A DNA stretch of 64,000 nt from Rotaria sp. Silwood1 (taxonomy: Eukaryota > Rotifera > Eurotatoria > Philodinida > Philodinidae): positions 1 through 64,000 of the forward strand of contig CAJNOP010000312.1 of NCBI GenBank assembly GCA_905250075.1, written 5' to 3'. The notes under the pieces were generated by a model, which was not told where the DNA came from, ran no database searches, and worked only from the letters and a program-made list of their open reading frames with translations. This document shows positions 25,198 to 37,567 of the stretch, one piece after another. Positions within the stretch are counted from its first letter, which is position 1, and every line of letters begins with the position of its first letter. The translations under genes were made by a program, and so were the position numbers.

Positions 25198-25616
25198 ATG
25201 AAATTTTTGTTATTTGCTCTCTCTTTCATCATTATATTTTGCTTTAATTATTCAATTGGCAGATCAATTGACGATGCAGACGATGCAAAAATGGCATTTG
25301 ATTCAGAAAGGGCTATCAGATGTATATATACAACTAAATCTTTTCTTTTTAAAATATTTCAAGATATCTTATAATTGTTTGCATGTCTTTAGCTGAGCTG
25401 ACAACTGAAAATTCAATAACTACTGAAAATGCAACGGACTCACGTTCATCAACGACAAGAAAAACCACTACATCGCTAAATCGTGTTTCTACTATTGTTC
25501 AAATTGTGGTTCCGATAACTATAGCTGGTGTGACGCTATTAGTTGGTTTTGGTTTAATTGCTTATGCCTTCATAACAGGTGGCAATGGTATATTTTTCCT
25601 AACACGTACTAGATGA
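25198..25616 (+). CDS. Small secretory-pathway protein with one membrane span
   Basis: Not recognised. Two exons, 25198-25321 and 25393-25616, join in phase across a 71-base intron and encode about 115 residues. The N-terminus MKFLLFALSFIIIFCFNYSIG is a clear signal peptide (listed as MKFLLFALSF then IIIFCFNYSIG). An acidic stretch follows (DDADDAK), then a Thr/Ser-rich extracellular stalk with an NAT glycosylation sequon. A hydrophobic segment of about 23 residues (VVPITIAGVTLLVGFGLIAY) precedes a short tail. The predicted topology is type I. The stalk looks O-glycosylated, mucin-like. It is short, but the signal peptide, intron phase and membrane segment together support a real gene. Confidence 0.65.
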
Positions 25617-26012
25617 ACGTTTATTTCCTTAAAACAAATATCTAATAATAAACTATATCATTTGTATTTATCAGAAGGGTTGACCTATCATATTTATTTG
25701 AATGTATGCATATTTAACTTATATGTTTTGTTGGTTCATTCAAAATCCGTATACAAAAAAAAAGTAGAAGGTGCAACAGAATACACACAAACAAATGCTG
25801 CTGATAATTTGTTTTTTTTTTGTTTGGTTATGATTGTTGAGCACTCATGTGTATAAAGGGTTAAAAAAAAAAGAAAGAAAAGGAATTTAGACGAAAAGCA
25901 ATGAAATTTAATATGATCCGATCTCCGATCGTTTGATGTCACCAGTAATCGATAGATACAAATGAAATGAAAAGTATATTATTTTCTTATAGATAATGAT
26001 TGAAAAGAATTT

Positions 26013-26679
26013 TTATTTGAAAAGACGAGCACGCATTTGTTTGATACCATCCAATTTACGTTTCATATTATTTAATTCATAACGATTTTTTAACTAAAAA
26101 AAAATATAAAGAATAAAGGATTTTACTTGATAAAAAATGAAATAAAACATACTGCATCAGCTTCCATTTGATAAAAACGTGGTGCAACACCATCCGAATT
26201 AAGAAGCGATTCACGAGATATATCACTTCGTTCGCGAATATCATAAATTTTATCGGCGCATTCATCATTAATACGTAAAAATTCTCTGCAAGAAATTATA
26301 GAGATATCTTTTTTTAAAGAAAGACACAATAAATTTCAGCTTACTTTCCAGCTTCGGCTTGATCTTCACATCGCCATGTTGATGGTTTATGATCAACTTT
26401 TTTACCTAATGATTTATATTGTGAACCTACATCATTGACATGATTTTTTTCGAGCCATGCATACTAGAACAGTAAATATTGAGACGAGAATTGTTTTTGT
26501 TTAAAAATTAAAAAAAAAAAATTTACTTTATTTTGATAGCGATCATGAAATTCTGCACGATCACTACCAGTAAATGGAGTTAAGCTAGCATCCAAAGAAT
26601 GTGTCGGAGATGTGTAATTTGAATTACGAAGAGTACTCGATGTTGATGATGAATGATATGAATCGTAAGATGAACGCAT
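26013..26679 (-). CDS. 161-residue protein, function unknown
   Basis: Not recognised. Four exons, 26679-26527, 26463-26345, 26285-26153 and 26093-26013, all agree in phase. The head is Ser/Tyr/Thr-rich (MRSSYDSYHSSSTSSTL) and likely disordered. The rest is charged and helical, with motifs such as RAEFHDRYQNKYAWLEKN, WRCEDQAEAGKEFLRINDEC and a basic helical end NNMKRKLDGIKQMRARLFK. No membrane span or signal is seen. The composition would suit a small cytoskeletal or axonemal protein, but nothing in the sequence proves it. Confidence 0.7.
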
Positions 26680-29600
26680 CTTGTCTATATTTTTCTTTGC
26701 TTTTGTAAAAATATATCTATATAAATTGTATAAACAACATTATTTTAGCAGAAACGTAATAGAATCCAAAAAGGAAAGAATAAGAAGGATGCAAAGCTAA
26801 TGAACATGATTGATTGATTGAGCGATAACAGCTGCTATAGTATCATTTCATATCCTCATGCAAAAAATGATCGCCTTTATATACAAAAAATTCTAAAGAT
26901 AATAGTTTTATATATGTATTATTCAAAAAAAATTCTTGTTCATAAGAAAAGAGTTTTATTTTTAATATCAAATCGACCTTCACTTACATCCAATTGTTAT
27001 TTTGAAGATATCTTTTTCTCTTCTTTTCTTGGTGGATACCAGCAACACAAGCACGAAGTTGTCGAACGAAGTCTGTTATGTTGTTTTGGGAATTGTAGTT
27101 TTTTCTTTTTCTTTTTCTCTCTCTTTCCTTTTAGTTCTTAATATCGTCACAAGAAAAAACTAGATAGACAAGCTCGATTATCACAAAGATCACGTATAGA
27201 ATAGATATATAGAAAGAAAAACGCAGTAATATTCTCTGTGATCTTTTCCGACATGCATATTGAGAATTACAAGCAAACGACAATAACGAAGAGACGCATA
27301 TTCTATGTCTATATGTGTTTCTAGTCCTAAAAATAAGATGACGATTTTCTTCTTTTTTTTTCTCGTTTTTTTCCTTTTTCTTGCTTAGTTGCAGTAATAT
27401 CCATCGATGATGATGATTGGGAAACCGGTTGCTATATATGCTTGCCTCATGGCCAGATAACTGACGAGTCGATAAAAATAACACAGACAAGAATAGGAAA
27501 AAAAAAGAGAATAGTACATTTTCATGCACTAAATAATTCCTTTGGTAGTTAACAATGGTGTTTTTGTTAGAATTGGAAGTAAATACAGAATCTTTTAATA
27601 GAAAATTTCTATATGAAAGAATAGAATAATGAATTGACTAAATAGATTCATTCAATTTTATGATGTAATATTGGTTTTTCTTCACAATGAGATAGATGAT
27701 GATTGAGATATTGATATTCAATCTGTTTCTATCCCGCCTGCTGATGTTAGTCGGATGTCATCAAGGACTTTTCTTTTATCTTTCCAACAAGTGAGAGCAT
27801 CAGTGAGAGCGTAGGTGGATGTCTGCATCTACAGACAGTAGTATTGAATCAATAAAATCATACTTGAACAGACAGAATTCCAACTGTGTTACAACATTAT
27901 GTTGTTCTTATTATTATGATCATGAATGAATTGTTATTTTGTTGCATCATAACATTTAGCTATTCTTTTCTATTATTGGAAATTTCCCTTTATTCATCCA
28001 TTCCTTCATAATACAAATTACATAAAGTAATTTATATTTTAATCTTTTTCTCTAATTTTTCTTTTATTAGATTTGAAAGATAGTCTGATGTTTTGTTTTT
28101 ATATATAATGAACTTTGAGATTAACTAAAATAAACAAATTCTAAAATATGATGATCATTTATTTATCTTTTCTTTTTTCACTGTCTGTCAATCGAAACTA
28201 TTTGGAGAAATGACTTGAGTGTCAAATATCGATAATACATAATTTAGATATCTCTACTGCAATGTGAATCTTTGATATTCTCAGTTAATTGATTCATATT
28301 TATGCAAATTGTTCATTATCGATATGTATCTTCAAAGTCATTTCAGGCATTTGTATTTAAGGTCAACAGGAACCAATCAAATAAACCTTTTGCTGATATG
28401 TATTCTTTTGTAGCATTAAATCTTGTATATATCGTATCACTTTGCATCATTGATTTATATTTTCTAAACCTATTAAATTGTTCCGTGATAGTGTTGTTAT
28501 AATTTGAATAGATGTTAGTTTCAGGATGTTTATACATTCAGATAGACATCGAAGTTCTCTTTTTATTAAGACCAATACTTATTCAAAAACATATTTTGCT
28601 GAACTTTTATAAAGACGTTCATTTTGAAAAACAAATATATCAAACTGAAAACTAATTCATCAATACAACTAAATTGGATATGTTTCTGCGTATATTGATC
28701 ATCTGACAATAATCTAGATTGTCTAGTAAGTTAAATGACACAATCATCGATTCAATAATTGTTTTCAGCGATCAAAAAGATGATTAAAAGAAATATACAC
28801 ATTGAGCATGCATAAGTTTGTGTTTGCTATTGAGCCTATCACTATAATCTGATATATTATTTAGTAAATCACTACTTTCTAATTGTTAGCTTTTTTCCAA
28901 AGGCAAATTTGTCATCGCCTACGCGCTATATGATGGCAACAATCATAAATCAATCCTGTATTTATTCATAATTGTCATTAAGGCGCTGTTGTAGGAAACG
29001 CAGGAAGTCATTATTGTATTTTTCACTCTTCATTGACAACGACTCGAATGTTTTCATTCCATATTATTTTCGGTGAAAAGATATTTATGCCTGATGGTAT
29101 TTACTACTTCGACAATGATTCATAGATTATAGCTATTACAAATATTAAGTAGACTACATGTTCGGCGTCCAATGTGTCAATCTTTATAATACAAAACAAT
29201 TTAGTATATTCAAAAGTATAGCATAGCTTGAATTAATGAAAAACATCAGCAAGTAATATATCACTTTGGAGATGAGTCTTAACTCATTAGATCGATCCTA
29301 TTGGAGCTAGAGAAAGCCTGAAAAAAATCGTACCGATATCTCTTCCTTCTTAAATTATGGCTATTTCAGTGAATTTCTCAACCAAACTTTTTTAGATCGT
29401 TATTTCCCTGACATCGTTTGAAAACCGACTTTTGAGTTTCTCATTCAGACTTTACACAAATAAAGTTCTAAATGGCAATTGACTTATTGTGAAAGTAACA
29501 GATTCTTTTAATATTATTCATCGTGAGATGTAAGTATAAGAACAATGTGTGCCTTTTTATATAATAAAATTTTGAATATTGGTATCTAAACCAAGGCAAT

Positions 29601-30654
29601 ACTAGAAAATCTAACACTTTCGCAATCAACTGTTCGTATGAAAAACGTTATTTGTGTAAATTTTAAACTCCGTAGTCGATTTAAAAAAGCAACCTGTGAA
29701 CGATTCACGACATTTTGTTAAATAGCTCATTAAGATAGTCATAGTACAAGAATGAAGACTCATGCCAATGGATATTTTAAAGCTTTCTGTAATCTTATCA
29801 GAACCTAACCAATGTACAGTGGGCAAATTCTATAAAGCATATGGACATGATTTATTTTCTGTCAAAAACGATTTTGTTTTCATACGAATATTAGCTTCTT
29901 GTACTCAAAAATAAGATTGATGAAAAAAAGATCATTTGCGATAGATAATGCCTGAGGAAAACCATTATTCCAGACTCATATTTGAAGAAAGAACTATTGA
30001 AATTTGTAGCAAAAAATACTTAATCAATGATGACATTTGAAGATGGCAAGAATAAGAACAGTTCTATCACATGTTGCCGTTTTAATTACTGATTTAGATC
30101 TGTGATCGGTCAATTCATTGCGATCTATTTGACCCGATTAGTTCATTACCATTTATTCATTGTACTACTTTGTTCGGCTAATTCTCTGCAACAAGGCAAC
30201 TTTGTATCGTATTAATGCACCAAATGATAAAAACGATTAATGTCGAGAAACAGTTCGAAAAGAGCTATTGAAGACTTTCAAAAAAACTTGAGTCTCTCGA
30301 GTCAAACTCGCCTATACTCGGCTCGGTTTCGATCTATGTTGTCTAACACTTTTGATTTTTCACAAAAAAAAAGATGTATTTTTTTTTGTTTTCAGAATTT
30401 TTTTATCAATGAACTGATCGTTAAAAAAATGTGTAAGTTGCAATTCAAATTTCGAAAAAAGTTCACTTTCATTTTTTAAACTAATGTACACGTTGTTGTC
30501 CACTGTGCAAAGTTAAGACTAATATGAAAATCGTTTTATCATTTGTTGAGATTTCGTCGTAAGTTTACAGACTTAATCTTTCATTTAAATCAACATAAAA
30601 AAAAAAGTTTGATTTGTCAGCAATGAATAAGTTTATTCTCTTTCTGGAAAAACG
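26680..30654. other. Gene-poor region
   Basis: About 4 kb. Open frames such as those near 26818-27141, 27131-27529 and 28302-28537 are dominated by homopolymer or overlap on opposite strands and lack splice support. I see no gene, RNA or clear repeat. Confidence 0.4.
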
Positions 30655-30708
30655 TATAATAAACATTCACAAAACAACATAGATTATGTATGGTTGCAGA
30701 AGTCATTT

Positions 30709-31368
30709 TTAAATTTGGTTTTTAAGTAAATCAGAAAATTTTGCCATAAACTTATCAACTTTACTTTTAATAACAGTTGAACAATAGCCTTTACTTGGAT
30801 GTCTATTAAAATAATTTTGATGGTATTCTTCAGCTGGATAAAATGGATTCTTTTCAATTGGTAAAATTTCTGTTACAATTGGATCTTTATAAATTTTTTC
30901 ATTAGTTAAATGAGCTTTGAACATTTCACTTTCTTTTTGTTGTATTGAATCATGATAAAATATAACAGAACGATATTGAGTACCAATATCACCACCTTGC
31001 CTAAAGCCAAAAAATGCTTCATTCATTCAAGACAATTGATATTTGTTTCTTACTGATCTTTTGTTGTTGGATCATGAATATTAAAAAAAACATTTAATAA
31101 TTGTTTATAAGCGATTGTTTGTGGATCAAATGTGATCTGAATAACTTCAGCATAATTAGTAGATCCAGTACATACTTCTTCATAGGACGGGTTTTTTGTA
31201 TTACCACCAGCATAGCCAGAAACAACTGTTTCTACACCTACAGCAATCAAATAATTGATCTTCTTCTTATAGAAATTTCTTTTTTTTACCTTTAAGACGC
31301 TGAAAAACGGCTTCAAGACACCAAAAACATCCTCCACCAAATGTAGCTAAATTTTTCGTAACTGACAT
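30709..31368 (-). CDS. msrA: Peptide methionine sulfoxide reductase A
   Basis: Reduces the S epimer of methionine sulfoxide in proteins with thioredoxin-type reductants; part of oxidative damage repair. Three exons, 31368-31290, 31237-31054 and 31000-30709, give 184 residues, normal for MsrA. The catalytic motif GGGCFWCLE is near residue 11, followed by [41 protein letters not shown] (DIGTQYRS being the family block) and YHQNYF near the end. No signal or transit peptide is seen, so it is probably cytosolic. The start lies only 86 bases after the ADAR stop on the same strand, and a TTTTAG acceptor lies three bases before its ATG. The two may be transcribed together. Identity is secure. Confidence 0.96.
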
Positions 31369-31442
31369 TATCTAAAAGAAAAATTTCACCAAAATGTCTC
31401 TTTATACATTAAAATTGAACACAGAAACATATCGTTGTTTTT

Positions 31443-31448
31443 TTTATT
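31443..31448 (-). terminator. AATAAA between ADAR and MsrA
   Basis: Read on the minus strand, AATAAA begins about seven bases after the ADAR stop codon. About 70 bases later comes a pyrimidine-rich TTTTCTTTTAG at the MsrA start. Confidence 0.55.
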
Positions 31449-31454
31449 ATCAAT

Positions 31455-34400
31455 TTACACAAACATTGACAAACAAGGGTCTTTTGAAATCCATCCTGTA
31501 GAATAATAAAGTTCGAAACCACGAAACATTTGATATTTACATTGTTGATATATAACTGATAACTTTTTAATTTGATCATAATTTTTATTATTAGTTGAAT
31601 ATATGTTTTTATATAATTGAAATATTTCAGATTTACATAAACGAGATCGTTCATTATTTGGTCTAATAAAAATTTTCAAAATCAAATTCATTTTAATTAC
31701 AGAATGACTCTACCGTATGTGTGACATGTTAACATCGAGTTCTTCAACATCGATTTTCATTTTTCAAATAGTAGAGAGCCCAGTCAATTTACTTACTACA
31801 ATGACAAACGATTTCCTATTCATTCTTAAATTGGAAAGATTAGCGATTCACAAAACTAAAGCAAAATATAGCCAATACTATAAAAAAACGCCGAAAAAAA
31901 ACACTAAAATGTTTCTCATCATATATTTCTGACGCAAAATTTCGGCACATAGTGATATCTAAGGTTTTGTGAAATAAAAGTCGATCTACACACCTACATA
32001 TAACACTTTTCGCGGAAATACAAAACATATGGAGATTTTAGCACGAAATTATTATCATAGATAGGCACATATATACGATATGTGCTTATAATTTGATTAT
32101 TTATGATAATACTAGCGGCAGTACCCGGCGTTGCCCGGGAAAGTTCAATCTTAATATATACATGCAAAACATCCATTGGGCTCGAAACATGTACAAAAAA
32201 AACTAATCAGGGGAAGCCCCGCTGGGAAACAGATTCGTCGACAGCCTTGCAAGAAAAATGGGCTTTGAACGAAACAAAGCACAACAATACGTTTAATTGG
32301 TCTAAATCCTCACGTTCACAATCCTTATTGATGAAGAGAATTACGACGATAAATCGTACTTTGTACTGCTGTAATTACACTAAATTCTAGTTGGTTGCAA
32401 AAGCAGAAAGGCAGAGAGATTTTTGTGTGGCAGAGCTTTTAGCAACGTAAGGAGTCGATATCTATGAGCTAGCGGCTGCCGCACAGACTTTTCAGCCTGA
32501 CAAACTGTTTATTCGAAATTTCCGCCTTGGACGACCCTCGGGAAACCACTTTGCCCAAAACTCAATTTGTATTTGACATGGGTCACCGAGTTGGGTCACG
32601 AAAAGCCCATTACGATGTCGAGCTCAATAGACTTGAGATTCCTGATGTTCTTCCTTCGATCATCCAGGGAGCTTCGTTTTCCCAAAAACTCGATCCTTAT
32701 TAGTTTCCGGCCAACCAATAGGATTTCAAGGCAAATGGACATCGGATTCAAGCTCGTCGCCTCCACAAACCCCTACTAGACTGTTTTCACGAAAACGAAA
32801 TTTTGATTAGCTGGTTTCTTAGCCGTTGAATTCCTATTGGTTTCCAGTCAACCAATGGGATTTCGAGATGAATGGACATCAGATTCGGACTCGCCATCTC
32901 CAGAAACCCTTACCGAACCGTTTTCGGAAAAACGGAATTTTGATTAGCTGCTTTTTAACAGCTTAGTTCCTATTACTTTCCAGTCAATCAATAGGATTTG
33001 AGGTGAAATGGACCCCAGATTCGGATTTACTGCCCTCGAAAACTTATGATGACATGTCTTCTGTATGATCACGGAGTGGTGTTACGTAGTTCTTCTATAC
33101 TAATGAATGCTGCAATCTGATTGGTTGGACACACAGACGGATCTTTTTTGGGCGGACGACACATGCTTTCTGGAAAAGGAATAGCCCTCGACCTTCCCCT
33201 TCATGAAAGAACAGTTCACTCAAAGTTTGGTCGTATTTGCTCGTACGGTGTCCAAATGCATAAAGAATAAACAAACAAACAAACAATCAAACAAACTTTC
33301 TTCTTTATATATTATCTTCTTTATATATTAGATTTTCGTGCTAAAATGACTATCTGTTTGGTATTCCTGTGAAAAGTATTATATATAGGCATGTAGAGCA
33401 TATCAAATTTTAAAAAATCAGCTATATCACTATGTACCGAAATTTTGTGTTAGACATGCATAATGATGGATATTTTATCCTTCTTTTGCAGTGTTTTACA
33501 TCGTATTGGCTATATTTTGCTTTAATTTTGTGAATCGCTTATTTATGCAATTAAAGAATTTATAGCGTATCTTTTGTCATCATAATAAGTAAATAGACTA
33601 TACTCGATACTATTTGAAACGTGAAAACGGATTTAGAAGAACTCGATGTCAATATGTCACATATGAGGTGAAGTCACCCTATATTCTTCTTACTTTCGCT
33701 TTCCTAATGATGGTTCAATTAATTCAATAGTTTTATCATTGATATTCCAATTAAGACTATCATAGGAACTATTATTTCGATGATTCTCTTCTTTCCATTT
33801 CAATTTTGTATGTCCAATAAGAGGATGATTAAGACGATAAGGTTCCGATAATGGATTTGAATTAAAATATTCTTGTAATCGACAACACAAAGCACGACAT
33901 AAATGACCATAATGAAATGGAAAACCTGAAATAAATATATTTTATATTATATTAATAATAGAGACAAAAACAGAAATCGAAAATACCAATTGTAATGGAA
34001 TGTAGATAAATAGGTTCAACTATGTTTGAAAGAAGTGCACCTTGTATACCCAAAACATTCCAACGACAAATTTTATCTGAACAAGACATATGTCGAACAT
34101 GTTTACCACTTGCAATAGCATCAAGAGAAATAATAGTACTTCTCGAATCTGTCGGAATTGTTCCTTCACCTTTAATTAATTTTTCATTAATCAAAAAAAT
34201 AATTTCAATCATGTATACGAACCATTTTCAATTTTAGAACGAAGTTGACCTTGTACTGGTGCTGTTCGATATAATTGATGTTCATCTCTTATTGGCGCTT
34301 CAGTTATTTTATCTCTCGGAGTAAATAATGCTGAATCACCGCATGGTGCAAATGATGAATAAAAATGAATACGTATTGTAGATTTCAATGCTAATTTTTT

Positions 34401-37400
34401 ATTATTGGCTTTTTCAAATATTGATTCTGTATTTTTTCGAAAACACTCTAGTTGTCCATACAAATATCTTACAAAAATAATAAGTTACAAAAATATTTCA
34501 AATTGATAAATATTTACAAACCTGATAAAACCCCGACGAGCTAATTGTTCAGCATGACTATCATGAACAACTAATCCTTCCGGTGATAATACTGAACCAC
34601 CAACACATTTATTACCTATAATTTAATATTCAAAATATCAGATTAATAAAGAATATTATCCTATAGAGTATAGAAGAGTATTACGATCGATATTTTATAT
34701 CATGATTCAAATATATAAGGGATATACAAGATATTTAAAGCTATCACATATGGAATCTGATTCTGTCTCAATTAAGACTCATAAGTCACATGAGAGAAAA
34801 TAAGTATTCGCTATCCAATAACTGATGCAGAATCAAGGACAAAAGAAGTTTACTCTAATAAAATAAAATTATAACAAATCCTGGTGGGCTGCACACGACA
34901 TGGTGTAAGTATTGACGTATGTTACCCAAATGTATATCACAAACATATAACCTATCTTATTCTCATACCAAATTATTATAAATACTTAATACATACTACA
35001 AGTAGTGGTGGAGGTATTTTAATTCTTTATAACAGGCTTAATCTTCTCCTTTCAAGAATCTATCGTGGACTAGTTACATTCAAATCGCATAAAATTTTCA
35101 GAATATGTTAGAGCTATAGTGAAAATTTTATGCTAAAATTTATAGCCTTATATCATGATGTTTTTGAACGATATTCAACAAACAAAGGTCGAAAATAGCT
35201 CATATGACAACTCAAAATTCTCTGTAGAACCTCATTTTATAGATTTCATTTTTTTGCTTGAAAAAGTATGTCAAAGTGCAGTACCTGGCAGATGTCTTTT
35301 TTTAAACTCTTACTTTTTATGCAGAGAAAAAGGATGACAATTTCAATACCTCGAAAAACTCTTAAAAAATTGGTCACCTATTTATAAAAATGCTTGTTTA
35401 TATAATTATTAGAAAGCTTTATTCATAATACACGCTATGTCAGTCACTATATCTTCATATGCTTATTCAAACAAAGATAAAAAGGATTATCTACAAAAAA
35501 GCTGCTTCAAGAAATCTGGGATGAAGAATCAGAAAAGTATAAACAGAGAAAAAAGCATATTTTTCTAGTAGACGATGACGGGTCAATCATGTTCTTTATG
35601 AAAGATCAAACCTCAGGCTATCTTCCTATGCATTTATCTTAGTTTCGATTTTTCGGACGATAGCTGACTTTTTTTGATGGGCAAAGAGTCTTACCTACAC
35701 TTCCTCCCAATATGGTCTGCTTCTGAAAAGAATACTTTATACATTTCTCTGATATTTTATCATTCTTCAACTAAAACTTTAATAGTAAAATTGTGATAAG
35801 AGCTGTTTGTTATAATATGTGACGGTAAAATTAGATAACATTTTGTCTTCAATGTGTATTTTCTTCATGATGTTCTCTTTGTTCTTCTTCTCACTTTTTC
35901 TTTCTTCTGATCTCCTGTAATGCCCAACTATCTATAAAAATTAAGATATACAAAAAGTGGTGTCAATAGAATTGAAAAAGAAATACGGAAACAAACTTAT
36001 TAAGTTTTTACTCATTCATTTCTTCTGATCAGATACCATATTATTTTAGGTTGTTCGCCTTAATCGAACAAAAATTAAGTGACGAAAAAGATTCAAAATC
36101 GTTGAATCATGTTGCGAACAAGTGTATAAAATCTCTGAATACATGAAGAGTATAAAAACAAGTTCGATGTGTGGATTCAATGAATGTAACTGAGTGTAAT
36201 CAATTAGGATGATTATTTTGAACGTTTAGTGGGATAAAAATTTAATGCACTTGTTTCTATAGTTCTTTTTTATTCTACTATCATCATTTTTTGTATACCT
36301 TAATATTTATAGACAGCTAGGCATAAAATGAGACGAGAAAAAAACAAGAAAAAAAAAAAGAGAAGAACAAAAAGGGAACATCAAGAGAAGAACAAAAAGG
36401 GAACATCAAGAGAATACACATCAAAGGCAATATGTTATGTAATGTTACCGCGACATAGTATAATAAACAGCTGTTGTCGAAATTTTATTATTACAATATC
36501 AGTTAAGGAATGATCAAATATCAGAGATATGTAGACGAGTGTTTTTAATACTAGACCACATAGGAAGAAAGCTTCTGTATAAGACATTAAAATACCTTCA
36601 CTACTACCTTTAGTATGTCGGAAGTATATATATTTATTTTAAGCATTTTATTAATATCTACTAAGACTTCTTATACAATGACATGGTTAACAGTCACAAA
36701 AGACGCTTGAATAATTCCAAAAAATTGCACTTTGTGATAATTAATGCGCTTCAACGATTATATCAGTGTTGTTTAAAAGTGTATAGCTCCTATTAGAGTA
36801 GTATTGAGTGAAATCATCACAATATAGTTAAGGAAGAAAGATAATTCATTTTTCTCCTTTGTTCTTCTGACAGGAAACGGAATCTAAATTCAAGGATTGA
36901 CTTTTCACAATATTCTTTTTTTACCTGTTGCTAGACTAACAACAGTAAATGTTTGTTCATCAGTTTTTTCCAGAACAAAGCCAGCAAGAACTTTACAACC
37001 AATAAGTTCTAATAGCACACTAACACATAAATCTCGATATGTTGATAAAATTTTCGATGCAATATGATCAAACAATGTACAATCATGTCTTGTAGTAAAT
37101 CTCTACAGAAAAAAAAGCTTTTCATTCTAAATAAAATAAGAACTATATAGTTTTACTTGAGACTGTCTTGCATCCAAGGATAATTGATAAAAAACCTTAT
37201 AAGCTGCTTCTATACATGCTTCGCGTTTTGTTGATGCAAGAGCAGCTGAAAATTGTCGATCGTCAAGAAGAACAGCTACAGCGAAACTAAAAGTTTTAAA
37301 ATAAAAAAAAAGACAAACAAAAGTAAAACATGAAAATAATTTAATTTAAATACTCACTTACATTGGCTGATGGCTTTGTCCAAATTGTGAAATCAATTGA

Positions 37401-37567
37401 AATGATAATTGTTTTCCATTTAATTGAGCATATTCATTCAAAAGTGAGAGAGAATTTTTAGATAGAATAGTTATTGACGGATCTGATTTAAAACCGAGTA
37501 TAAAATCATCATAAGATTGTTCGACTGCTTGAATTTCATCATTGTCATTTGTTAATATTCTCGCCAT
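31455..37567 (-). CDS. ADAR: ADAR-type double-stranded RNA adenosine deaminase
   Basis: Converts adenosine to inosine in double-stranded RNA. Eight exons: 37567-37362, 37286-37157, 37102-36925, 34615-34522, 34467-34223, 34169-33987, 33925-33694, 31662-31455, about 491 residues. One dsRNA-binding domain is seen at about residues 45-115 ([18 protein letters not shown] then [16 protein letters not shown]). The deaminase domain has the zinc and catalytic residues expected: HAE in [21 protein letters not shown] in APCGDSALF, and the second Cys in [21 protein letters not shown], given as [10 protein letters not shown] then [11 protein letters not shown]. The last exon (RSRLCK...[15 protein letters not shown]...GW) matches the ADAR C-terminus, so the gene is intact across a 2 kb repeat in its last intron. 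ADAD1-type proteins also have one dsRBD but lack the active site; this one keeps it. Confidence 0.92.
31703..33678. mobile_element. 2 kb inverted-repeat element in last ADAR intron
   Basis: Arms of about 340 bases, 31703-32048 and 33335-33678, are inverted copies of each other at roughly three-quarters identity. One shared block of about 36 bases (GCGATTCACAAAA then TAAAGCAAAATATAGCCAATAC) differs at one position. Between them is a GC-richer unit (see separate entry). No transposase is visible, so it is non-autonomous. Exon 7 of ADAR ends only 15 bases beyond one arm and the last exon begins about 40 bases beyond the other, with the splice sites intact. Confidence 0.8.
32113..33300. repeat. 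GC-richer internal unit with tandem repeats
   Basis: Base composition differs sharply from its surroundings. It starts near a palindrome CCCGGCGTTGCCCGGG (32124-32139). It contains about three diverged tandem copies with a period near 137 bases (starting at about 32695, 32833 and 32969), each with CCAATRGGATTT and TTTTGATTAGCTG blocks. It ends in CAAA-type and TATA-rich simple repeats (33265-33330). It may be a separate element nested within the inverted repeat. Confidence 0.7.
34616..36924 (-). other. 2.3 kb intron of ADAR
   Basis: Separates the dsRBD-coding exons from the deaminase exons. It holds no conserved gene. One open patch on the plus strand, about 35497-35640 ([15 protein letters not shown], then [15 protein letters not shown]), looks like former coding DNA, ended by a stop and a frame change. 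Confidence 0.5.

Noticed and set aside
27131-27529. 132-codon minus-strand frame beginning with a hydrophobic segment
   Set aside because: Mostly Phe/Leu and Lys/Glu from homopurine and homopyrimidine runs, overlapping another spurious frame; no splice structure or motif.
30240-30479. 79-codon plus-strand frame
   Set aside because: No family resemblance and a homopolymer-rich second half; likely chance.
33690-33694. Stop after the seventh ADAR exon taken as the gene end
   Set aside because: The TAA lies inside a GTAAGA donor, and the exon at 31662-31455 supplies the expected ADAR C-terminus in phase.
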